Of a DNA stretch of 64,000 bases, positions 48,203 to 60,342 are shown in pieces. Under the pieces are notes generated by a model. That model made no database searches. It saw only the letters and a program-made list of their open reading frames with translations, and was not told the DNA's origin. A program made the position numbers and the translations under genes. Position 1 is the stretch's first letter. Every line of letters starts with the position of its first letter. Origin of the DNA: Mortierella sp. BCC40632 (Eukaryota > Mortierellomycota > Mortierellomycetes > Mortierellales > Mortierellaceae); the NCBI GenBank assembly GCA_011634665.1, contig WAEK01000002.1:3180501-3244500 (forward strand), written 5' to 3'.

Positions 48203-49508
48203 AGAAAGAAGTGTGTTGACGACTTACCGGATACCTGCATAGTCAGCATAGAGAGATGATGCTTTGACACCAGGCAAATATGTTTGAACCACCTGTGCCA
48301 CCTTCTCCAATGTACTCGGTGAATCCACCTTCTCAACCGAATAATCTTCTGCATTGTCCACATACAAAACATCCGGTCCAAACCGCATCCGTCCCGCAAG
48401 ATCCAACGTCAGATGTGTCCCAAGACTTGCCAAATGCTTGTCCGGCACTGGATAAATCAATCGTGATACCAACTTCGGTCCAGAATAGCCATAGTAATGT
48501 CCTTTACAATAATGTAGATGATAAGGTGGAATCTCGGAAGGTTCGTTGGACTTGGTATGTGTCGAGAGCATTTGGACAATACGATCTGCATAAAGTCCTG
48601 CACTGTTGATCACAGTCGCGGCCTTGACAGTCACAGATCCGGCAGGGGTTTCCATCTTTACTTTAAAAGAACCTGGGTGTCCCTTGGCATGGTAAGCATC
48701 CGAGGTGAGTCGTTCGAGATCAGAGACTTTACATTGTAGGACTACATCGCCACCAAGTTCCTGGATCTGTGTTTCCAGGTATTGCATCAATCCATGAACG
48801 TCAATGATCCCCGTCCGAGGCGATACTAAAGCAGCTCGACCTTTGACATTGGGCTCCTGGGCCTTCATTTGATCCTGAGAAATCATATAGGTAGGCGGTC
48901 CAGGCATTCGTTCTGTAGGAATCAAAAGTCGCTGGGCCTTTTTGGATAGATTATCCAAGTATTCTAGATCAGGTTCTGTCTGGGCTACGACCCATTTTGT
49001 GATTTGTTGGTGGGCAATGTCGTGTTTCTCGCAGAGATCGTAGAGCAATTCATTTCCGCGGATGCAGAACTTGGTCTTGAGCGATGTTTCGGGATAGTAT
49101 AGTCCAGCATGGATCACCTCGCTGTTACGCGAGCTATGACGAGAGAAGAAATGTGTTAGGATTTTCCTGCTGTAGGATATCTGGTAGAAAGAAAATGAGG
49201 GGCGAGGAGTATGATCAAAGATGGATATCATACCTCGTCTCTTGTCCGACGGCAGCGTTTTTGTCGACAATTAATACGGATCCCTGACCTTTCCTAGCTA
49301 ATTTCTCCGCAATGGCTAGACCAACAACTCCCGCTCCGATCACCAAGTGGTCTACTTCATAGTCGAATTGATCCTTGGTGGAAGCTATGTTGGGTGGCGT
49401 GACAACTGTGGAAAGTGGACGCGATATTGCCCATCCCTGGAGGAATGCACCAGTTGATAGAGCTCTGACGGTCCTTTGTGTCCTGCAAAGAATGGTTCCT
49501 GAGCTCAT
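47944..49508 (-). CDS. L-2-hydroxyglutarate dehydrogenase, mitochondrial
   Basis: Three exons, 49508-49234, 49133-48228 and 48100-47944, give 445 aa. The enzyme is an FAD-linked oxidase that returns L-2-hydroxyglutarate, a side product of malate dehydrogenase, to 2-oxoglutarate (metabolite repair). The N-terminal 45 residues are Arg/Ser/Thr-rich without acidic residues, fitting a mitochondrial presequence. The FAD motif [16 protein letters not shown] starts at residue 57. The family block [15 protein letters not shown] is split by intron 1, and [11 protein letters not shown] by intron 2. The C-terminal [23 protein letters not shown] is diagnostic. Length is normal. The first ATG in frame is used; an upstream extension would need a non-ATG start. 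Its start lies only 123 bp from the 3' end of the YjbQ-family gene on the same strand. Confidence 0.95.
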
Positions 49509-49631
49509 TTCACTTTTTTTTTTTTTTTGTTCGGGATGCAAAGGGAATGAGATGTGGACCAGCTCTTTTTTTTTTTCCTTTTCTCTTTTCGAGATAAGAT
49601 CACATGATGATTGTGGGACAATGATGGGGTT

Positions 49632-50328
49632 TTATTTCCTCTTTTCGCCTTGCATCGTAACGACGATCCTTCTTCCAGAGGCATGGTTCCTATGTTCACA
49701 GAGCCAGATACTAAAATGAAGAAAGGAGTTGATAAAAAGATCTGAGTAAGAAAAAAAAAAAAAGGGGGGGGAGAAGCCTAGTAGAATCAAGTCAGGAACG
49801 GATCAAGAGAGACATCTTTTGAACCCTTACCCCTGCCAAGTTCCGAGGTTAAATCGACCATTGGTGATAGGAATATTGAGCGAGACGCCGAAAAGACTGG
49901 ACTTGACATGTCCTGGGCAATCATCTGGACCTTCATCCGTATGGATATACTCAAAATCTTCACGAGCAATCTCGTTCAGGGCCATCTCCATATCAACACG
50001 GACATCCGGATCCGCATTCTCGTTCAAAGTCAGGGAGGCCGAGGTATGTTGCACTATTAGTCGGGTTGGATCCGGGAAAAAGATCATTGGCCCGTCGGTA
50101 TGAGTTTACTCGACCCTTATTAGTAAGCTCATTACCCTCATATTTTTCTCTTTATCATCCGAGCCTAGTCATTGGTTCTACATTCTAGATCCTCTGCTTA
50201 CAAAAGATGTTGGCCATGCCGACAGCGTATTGTCTCAGCTCCGGAATTTGCCTCTCAATCTCATGGGTCACCAAGTGGCAACCTCTTGCCTTTGCTGGCA
50301 AACGGATCGTCGTCTGTGCCCAGGACAT
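49632..50328 (-). CDS. YjbQ/UPF0047 family protein
   Basis: Three exons, 50328-50202, 50053-49831 and 49710-49632, give 142 aa, the family's normal size. The sequence follows the family throughout: [54 protein letters not shown] and [21 protein letters not shown]. The clustered histidines and acidic residues form a conserved pocket, possibly metal-binding. The bacterial member YjbQ has weak thiamine-phosphate synthase activity; the physiological role in eukaryotes is unknown. Exon 1 ends within the ATC-TTT-T of the NIF motif at a GTAAGC donor, and intron 1 is 148 nt. The ATG at 50328 matches the usual MSW start. The last exon is short (26 codons). Confidence 0.93.
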
Positions 50329-51595
50329 GGTGAATGCAAATGATGGATGATGTTCTCTCCTCCCCCCAACGAACCTCACTCCATTCGGACAGGAGTGACT
50401 GCTCAGAATTCCACTCGCTGGTCCCAGCATTTCCAGTGTTTCCATGGGCCTTATCTGATACGCCCACAATCATGGTGTTGTCATAATCTAGCCCATGTTG
50501 GGTAACACCCTGGCAAGTCTGGAGTGTTGCCTGCCCTCTCAGCAAAGAGTCTGGAAGACCTTAAAAGAAACGTATCGGAGAGAGAAGCCATTTTTTTTCG
50601 TCCAAGAGTGTGGAAATGGTTGACTGGAACCTTTTGATTCCTTAGTCTGCACTCATTTTCCTACCTGTAGTGTGGTCGTAACGTCGAAAAGGTGATGACA
50701 GTGGTTTCTCCAGAAGCTATTCACAAACAGCACGCACCCCTGCAGCCAGTCTTCATCATCCAGCAGCAGCTCCCTCCTCTTCACCCTTCTCCACCTCCTT
50801 AGGGACCGTCTCTTCATTGCACTCTCCAAAAATAGGCCTACCTAATATCTGTAGTCATGTGAACTGGGGCTGAGCCGCAGTTCTTTTTTTTTTTTTTGCC
50901 AATGGGTATAAAATGGGCCATCCCATGGCAGATGGTTGATTGCGATTCGCTTGTTCTCTTCTTTTTATTGCTCTTTGTAGCTCTGTCAATTTTTTTTTTT
51001 TTTTTCTTCTTCTTTGTTCGGCTCGATCGCCTCTTTTTTTTTTTTTTGTTTCTGCTACTCTTTGTCCAGGGAGCCTTTTTTCCTCTATTCTACTCGTTCT
51101 CATCTGTCTGGACATTCTTCCTCCTCTTTTCCATCCGCATCCACATTCGTCTGGCTGATTTACGCTACAAGAACAAAAGAAAAAGAAAGAAAGAAAGAAA
51201 GAAAGACAGATTCAGAGTCGCAGATCCACATTAGCTGTTGGCCAGCCAAAGAAGAAGAAAAGAAAAAAGCTCCACTCGGCACATTCATCCTCTTTCTAGT
51301 GAAGCAAAGGGATTAAGAGAAAAAAAAAAAAAAAAAAAAAACAAAAGAACAAAAGAACAAAAAAAAAAAAAAAGCTACTCTTCCTTTTTAAGTACAGTCG
51401 GAGTGCTCCACCCTTTTTTCTCTCTCTTTCTCTCTTCTCCTACACAAGTTTCCGGACGCCTTCTCGGCTTTGTACTTTTCTTCTTCTTCTATACTACCTA
51501 TCTCTCTATCTCTCTCTCTGAAGCATATTCTATTGGCCATCTCGCCTTCCAACACCCTTCTCCTCTCACAGTCTTTCACCAACCCCTCCTCTAGT
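50329..51595. promoter_or_regulatory. Divergent promoter region (YjbQ-family gene / TFIIB)
   Basis: This 1.27-kb region holds a plus-strand CCAAT (50899-50903) followed at once by TATAAAA (50907-50913), about 680 bp before the TFIIB start, so it could be a core promoter with a long leader or a 5' UTR intron. A/T homopolymers and a CT-rich leader (51420-51590) follow. No coding sequence was found. Confidence 0.45.
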
Positions 51596-53184
51596 ATGGC
51601 AAGCATGACGGTTGCTGCTCCTGCCCAGACAAGGGTTGTTGATCTCAACATCCAACTGATGTGTCCAGGTGAGTAGCAGTTGCCAAATTCGCTCTTTACT
51701 CCACAACCATCTTCCACCACCACCACCACCTCCTCCTAGGCCCTATTCATTTGATACCACCTCTCCCTCCCCTTCTTTGTACTATTAACAAGCTGAAGCC
51801 TATGAAGTAGGAGAATCTACTACATATAAAAAAAAAAAAAAAAGGGTCGTGTGTTGTCGGGGAAACTGGTGCCAAAGGGAAGAGTGGAGATGATGTCGAT
51901 ACATACTGGATAGTGCTCCAAAGCAGAGCACCACAAGTCTCCTTGTCTGTCGTGACTTTTAAGGACATCTTGCTCACCAAACTGGCAGCACGTTTCTTTC
52001 TTTTTTTTTTTTTAAAAAAAGGCGGGGAAGGAACAAAGGGATCGGATAGACACATCCTTGCTAACTCTTTTCTTGTTGCCCTTTTTTTTTTTTTTTTTTT
52101 GTCCTACCATCTGGAATTGGGGGTGGGGGGATTGTGCATTAAAGATTGCAAGTTGATACCACCCAACATCTCTGAAGAGTTCTCTTCCGGAGACATGGTC
52201 TGTGCGGACTGTGGCCTCGTCTTAGGAGATCGAATCGTCGACACTCGTTCCGAGTGGCGTACGTTTGCAAACGATGAGGGCGATGACCCATCGCGTGTCG
52301 GTTCAGCTGCCAATCCTCTCTTGAACGGACCTCAGCTCGATACCGTCATCTCTCAACGAGACGGAGGCTCAGGAGCTGCACGAGAGTTGAACAGGACCCA
52401 TGGTCGAGTTACGGCCGTGAAGGGCGAACGCAATCTTTTGCAAGCCTACAAAGATATCTCTGCTATGTGCGATGCCATTGGTCTGCCCAAGCTCATTGGT
52501 AAGCAACTATGCCAGTATTTGCTGCTGTTTTTTTAAAAAAAAAAAAAAAAAAAATGGAGATGCTAATGCCCAAGACGTGTGCACTTTACAAATGCCCTCT
52601 CTCTCCTTGCCTCTCTCTTATTGCGACACGCAGTCGACATTGCTAAGCAGTTGTTCAAGAGAGTCGAAGACGAGAAGCTTCTTCGCGGCAAGCCCAATGA
52701 GAGCATTATTGCGGCATGTATCTTTATTGCTTGTCGTCAAGAGGGAGTACCTCGTACTTTCAAGGAAATCTGTACCTTGACCCAAGTTCCCAAGAAAGAA
52801 ATCGGACGGTGCTTCAAGGCCCTGAACGATGCTTTCCATGAGACAAAGGTTCAGACCATGACCTCGAAGGATCTCATGGGTCGATTCTGTTCCAACTTGA
52901 ATCTTCCCATGGATGTTCAAAAGTCGGCTGTCGAGCTGACCAAACGCGCAAAGGAGGTGGGAACGCTTGCGGGCAAGTCCCCTGTCTCGATTGCCGCGGC
53001 CTGTATCTACATGGCCTCCAACATGTATAAGCAGCAGCGTACAACACAGGAGATTAGCAACGTCTGCGGTGTATCTGAAGTGACGATCAAGAACGCATAC
53101 AAGCATTTGCATAAGGAGCGCTTGACTCTGATTGACGATGACCGTATCACGGCCAAACATATTGAATTCCTGCCCAAGCCGTAA
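51596..53184 (+). CDS. Transcription initiation factor TFIIB
   Basis: Three exons, 51596-51668, 52145-52498 and 52634-53184, give 325 aa, the usual length. TFIIB bridges TBP on the promoter and RNA polymerase II and sets the start site. The N-terminal zinc ribbon has Cys23, Cys26, Cys44 and Cys47 (CPDC and CADC), split by intron 1 after the first Cys-Pro. The B-reader/linker region DTRSEWRTFANDEGDDPSRVG is intact. Two cyclin-like repeats follow, each with the ESIIAACIFIACR or PVSIAAACIYMASN type core. The C-terminus ends KHIEFLPKP. Intron 1 is 476 nt. The ATG at 51596 lies in a short leader (MASMTVAAPAQTR); a second in-frame Met four residues on is possible but less likely. Confidence 0.97.
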
Positions 53185-53900
53185 AGAGAAAGGGGAAAAA
53201 GCCAAGAAATGACAAGAAACTTCGAGAGGAGGGAGTAGGGGGGAACTCTTTGTCGTTGTCTCTTGTCTCTTGCGACTCGATGTAAAAGCGACCTAGCAAC
53301 TTAGCAACCTTCAATTGGCACAGCTTAATAAAATAGGGCTTTGGCATTGCAACGCACGGAAACTTTCTTTTTGTTACTGCTGTTACTGTTGCTGTTTAAT
53401 GGATGGCCATTTCGTTAATACTCTCTTTTTAGTTGTGTTCCATCCTGACTCCTTGACCTTTTTCTGAACAAAACGGCATACTATGCGCCAAGGGAGTACA
53501 CTCTCCTTTTCCCTCTCTCTCTCCTTTTCCCTCTCTCTCACTCTCTCACACACACTCACACATGTCCAAGATAGTGCGGCCTTGATCCAATCACCACAAC
53601 AGACAGACCCCGCAACAGAGGAAAAATGATGCGGAGCAAATCCTACGCCCCATGGAGAAGGGAGGGAGGATTTTCTCCGAAAACTACAAAGTATACAAAC
53701 CGCTTAAAAACCTCTTTCTTTCTCATTTCGAATTCCTCTCAGGTTCAGATAAATCAATAAAAGAGCAAATCAGGCGACAAAATAAAATATTTATATTTCT
53801 ACTGTCTATTTGTTAATGCTTTTTTTCCTTTTTCTTTTCTTTTCTTTTCTTTTTTTCTTTCTTTCTTTTTCTTTTTTAGTAGTAGGCTATGGTCTAGAGT
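53185..53900. other. Convergent 3' intergenic region (TFIIB / Vps36)
   Basis: This 716-bp stretch separates the 3' ends of the two genes. CTTAATAAAATAGG near 53325 is a likely TFIIB polyadenylation signal. The right part is T-rich with CTTTT repeats (53820-53880). No gene is visible. Confidence 0.6.
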
Positions 53901-56759
53901 TCATCCATCCATCGGAAGCTCGTACCTTGCCATCAAATTATCAAAGAACCGCAACCCTTCTACAGATTCGTCTCGACAAATCAATCCAAGAGCCTCGGTT
54001 GTCTAAAAAAAATAAAAATAAAAAAAAGATGAGTCTCATGCTCTAAATCTGTTCAATATGCTATCATCTCAACAGCAACAGTAAACCGCTTGTCTGTAGC
54101 GGGAAATATATATATATATTTACCAATAGTTGTTCAGTGGCAAGTGCGACACTGATTTGGACAGCACTCGCAAGCTCGACGGCCGACAGACCAAGAGTAC
54201 CGACAGGAAGCTCTTGGATCTTGCCTAGAACCGATTGAGCCACTTCATCATCACTGTATCGAGCCAAGGTCTGAATCACCAACAATCCACTGTCAAATTT
54301 ACGAAGTCGGAGTGGTAGATTCAACTCTTCAAACATGAGACAGGCCGTATTCAGATCCTTAGGTGAGATGAGTTCTAAATGAGATCCGACAGATAATATA
54401 ACCCAAGTTGTCAGTAATCATTCGGAGATGAATCGAATACTCTTAAAAATATATATATATAAATAAAAATATAAAAAAAAAAAAAATCGGAGAGTAGTCC
54501 TTACCGACACCTCGGGCACGGTTAAAAACACAATAGATATCCACCAGACTCATTGTTCCACCTTCTCGTTCGATGATCGGTAGAGCAAACTCGACCAATT
54601 CACGCGCAAGCTCTTTATGGAACACAACACCTGCTGTATCCCTACAAAAACACAAAAGGCGGAGAGTGTGTGTGTGAGAGAGAAGTTTCGGTTTGTGTAA
54701 TGCAAAAAAAAAAAAAAAAATCTCTGTGAATTTTCTCTAGGTCTGAACATAAAAGAGAATCAAATAGACTTACTTGGTAACAGGAGCTGCAATACCCATA
54801 TCAAGCAAATAAGTTTTAAAAGTAGCTGTATCCTCATTGTTCAGAGTATTGGATCGAGAAAGTCGATTGGAGATGGATTCGGCCAGTGTCACCATCTCGG
54901 CTGCCTTTTCCATCAATCCTTGAAGGTCCTGGAAGGCTTGTGAAAGTGCCTGATCCGTCTCCTTTTGATGTGTTTCTGCCTTCCTGATGATTCCACCTAT
55001 AAAACAGAAGGAGAAGAGTAAAAGAAGGAACAATCAATGTCATTAGTGTGATCCTTTTACTTTTACTTTTTTTTTTTTTTTTTTTTTTGCCTCACTCGTG
55101 AAATAAAACATCTACTTTCACTTACTGATTCCACCGACTCTGGCTACGGGTGCTGGTGATGTAGTATCTCCTAGAGTTCCTGATGACTGAGTACGGGTCG
55201 ACGCTTGAGATTGTGGTTTAGGCTTTGCCTAAGAAAGAATAACAGGTCATTGGTTAAGCAACATTCAAATAGCAGCTCGATCCAGTTTTCCTAGTGAGGG
55301 GAGAGAGAGAGAGAGAGAGAGAGAAAAGAGACAAAACAATCTCACTATTGAAACCTACCTCCCATGCTCTACTCGCCATGGCACTTCTCAAATGCCCTTG
55401 GAAACTACTACTGCCACCACTACGGAACGAGAGCTTGACTATATTGGCGTCTGAAGCACTCTTTTTTGTGGATCCCGTCAGCGCCGAAAAGATCCCGCTC
55501 CGCTCCGGTGATTTCGCCCCTGACGGGTTTGCTCCGCTCTCCATCTCTTGGGACGATAGGGTAGGAGTCAAGGATGGAAGTTGACTAATCGACCTTTGGT
55601 GCTCCTGTTGTCGATGAAGCATAAATGCAGCCGAATCTGCATCTTGCAGTTCTGAACCACACATCTCGCACTGAATCATAAATGGATCATTGATAAACGT
55701 ACAGACTGGACACGACAATCCTGTGGACTCTGCTGGGGCTACGGGCGGTTGTGGTGGCGGTGGTGATGGAGGCAACCGAGTCCTTGCCATCGAGTCCAAT
55801 CCTCCCTCCAGTACCGAAGGCGATTTCGAGGCGATACTACCGACTGTGGGGTATGGGGTTGTGCTCGTGATTGCATAAGGGTTTGGTGCAGGGATGGAGC
55901 GTGTGTCGTCAGGCGACTTGACTGATTTTTTGACACCACAGATAGCACATTTCTCGACACCTCCTTGGTTGCTGCTGTAGCAGATATCGCATACCCATGA
56001 TGGTTCACTCCGAAGAGATATGGAACCTAGTGGTCTCTCCAGGCCGTTGGCTCCACCACTATTGCTGCTGCCGTTGTTAATGCTGCTGCTGCTGCCCGAG
56101 TTCCCGTCTCTGGCGCCCATACTTGTTAAAGAGACATCAATGCTGTCGCGTGGGTATAGGTCAAGAATCACTTTGGGTGAAGAGGACATGAATCCTCCCT
56201 ATTGCACAAAAACGAAAAGAAGATAGTTTTGCCTTTAGTACTCGGTGCAACTCTTTCAACGCTTCTTCCTGGATGGAGTCTGGCATAGAAAAGAAAGAAA
56301 GGGTTCGTTACATAGTTTTGGATGCCATTGATGTATCGCAGTGGCAGACCGATCGATTTCCGAGTAGGGTTCTTGGCATCGATATATAGAATTCGATAGT
56401 TGGTCAAGTACACCGTGCCATTGGGGTAGTCCTCTGCCTTTTCGCGTCTTTTTTTTTTTTGTGTGTGTGAGTGTGTGTTGGGAGAGAGAAAGGAGTCGCT
56501 TTAGTTTTTCTCTGCGCTTCCAAGCTTTACTGGAAATGGACATGGTGAACTAAACAAAAGAGATAGGGGGGGAGAGGAGGTTTCGAGAAGAAACAGCAAC
56601 AGCGTAAAAAAAAAAAAAGGGAAAAGAAAAGCTTTTTTTCCACCAGCACCCCAACCCGTCATAGAGTCCCACTTGGTCTTGAGTCGTTTGAATGATTTCT
56701 TGTGTTTCAAGGACTGGCCGGTGGGTTGAGGTGAGGTGGATGGGGTCCCAACAGTCCAT
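53901..56759 (-). CDS. ESCRT-II subunit Vps36
   Basis: Eight exons close in frame: 56759-56656, 56447-56312, 56198-55359, 55228-55126, 54996-54774, 54641-54505, 54374-54124 and 54002-53901 (631 aa). Vps36 carries the ubiquitin- and lipid-binding arm of ESCRT-II, which sorts ubiquitinated cargo into multivesicular bodies. The N-terminal GLUE domain (about 1-100 and 325-360) is interrupted, as in yeast, by two NZF zinc fingers: Cys150/153/164/167 (CDIC, CAIC) and Cys243/246/257/260 (CPVC, CEMC). The linkers are Ser- and Pro-rich. After a coiled-coil stretch come the winged-helix domains shared by ESCRT-II subunits, including MSLVDIYCVFNRARG and KFDSGLLVIQTLARY. The acceptor of exon 2 follows a run of 12 A, but it is the only choice that restores the frame after LYDG. 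Start context and the WDPIHLTS opening fit the family. Confidence 0.93.
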
Positions 56760-56811
56760 AGAGGATATGTGTGTGCTGGAAGGAGGGAGGAAAGGAAAAA
56801 AAAAAAAAAAA

Positions 56812-56842
<31 letters not shown>

Positions 56843-57613
56843 GGTGTAACAGGTTTCAGCAAGGATGGAGTAATGAGAGTAGGGGTGGGAGACTTGAACC
56901 CAAGTATCCGAGGCGTAATGAGAGAGAGAGAAGTAGTAGTTTGTGTGCTGGTAAGACAGATGGAAGAAGAAGGGAGAGAAAGAAGAAAAAGAAGAAAAAG
57001 AAGAATGTCGAAATGGGGTGGCTGCCGAAATCGAAGTTTAATGTTGCGTGGGCCATGCTTTCTAAAAAAGCGCGCAATGCAACAACAGAGCGGCGGCGTT
57101 CAAGAGACTAGGGGAGCGGAGAGGCTCGCCCAACAAGGGGAGAGAGAGAGAGAGAGAGATACAGAAATAGCCGACAAATACCAGTGTACTACAGCATTCT
57201 CGGCTTTGCCCCGCCCGCCTTCCAACAAATAGACACACAGAAAACAATGGCTCAAGTCAAAACTATACTGGGAGAGGAACTTGAATAGGGCTTGTATGTT
57301 ATTGTGGGCGGATTAGAGGTGCAGCGAAATTTATGTGCCATCCTCATACATGAGCTCTGACTCCCTCATTTGTTCTTCTGACAACTATGCACACTTGTGT
57401 GAATACATAGCCAAGGAAGAGAAAAGTACACTATCCTTTGCCAATGCTGGACATGTTGTAGAATTAGACGGACGACTTGGAACGCACAAACACCTTTTTT
57501 TTTATTATTATTATTTCTTGTACCTTCCCCACACAATCGCATAATCGATGCAATCTCTTTTTGATGGACAAGTGTTTATAACCTGGTGCCCTTTTGTTAT
57601 TTTTTTTTTCTTT
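56760..57613. promoter_or_regulatory. Vps36 promoter region and 3' flank of the UBE2J-type gene
   Basis: These 854 bp lie upstream of Vps36. They include an A-rich run (56798-56838), GA-rich leader DNA and an open frame at 57335-57544 on the plus strand whose middle 40 codons look protein-like but which has no recognisable relative, so I do not call it. Confidence 0.5.
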
Positions 57614-59741
<2,128 letters not shown>

Positions 59742-60342
59742 GAGTCTTGTGTTGGATGCGAAAGAAGGTAGGGAGGAAGAGAACGAAGAGAGCCAAGTGG
59801 AGGCAGCCAGCACATAACTTTCTTTCTTTTCTTTCTTTTTTGCTCTCTGTCTTCTCCTCTCTCTCTCTCTCCCATCATGAGGCTCAGTCTTCCCCCCCTC
59901 TCCCTCTCCCACACCTGTCTGGGTCTGCCAATTTGCCTGCCTGGCGAATTGCTTACAGCCAATTCGCCCGCTCCTCTCCTCACCCCTTCCCTCCCTTCCT
60001 CCCCAGTCACACAACCCATAGCCCATCGAAAAGTAAGATACATGGCTCAAAAGCAAGGAGTTCCTGGCGACTTTTCTATATTAGGACTATCGAGTCTTCT
60101 ACTCTCTTGGTTTCTTAGACCACATGTTTCTACGCCCCCAAGGGCCTACCCATTTTGGTCAAGTTTGACTCCATCCTTTCCGCACTAAAAAAGAGATAAA
60201 GAAAAAAAAAAAAAAAAAAATCTCTCGAGAATCCGATTGTTACCATCTAACGCCTTGGGCTGATCTGGGATTTCTTTTTTTTTTTTATATATAAAAATTG
60301 CCGTTGTCTCTATAGAAGAATTCAATACAGATAATGCTATTT
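59742..60342. promoter_or_regulatory. Promoter of the UBE2J-type gene and 3' flank of the BAR-SH3 gene
   Basis: This 601-bp region is CT-rich on the plus strand in its first part (59820-60000), with A and T runs near 60200 and 60275. No gene was found. Confidence 0.55.

Noticed and set aside
56199..56311. Helix-like translation (QEEALKELHRVLKAK) within Vps36 intron 2, after a good-looking CAG
   Set aside because: Including it would need an intron of about 32 nt in front of it and has no donor behind it; skipping it joins two conserved GLUE segments in phase 0.
57335..57544. A 69-codon plus-strand frame between Vps36 and the UBE2J-type gene
   Set aside because: The middle looks protein-like but there is no family, no splice context, and it ends in a T-rich run.
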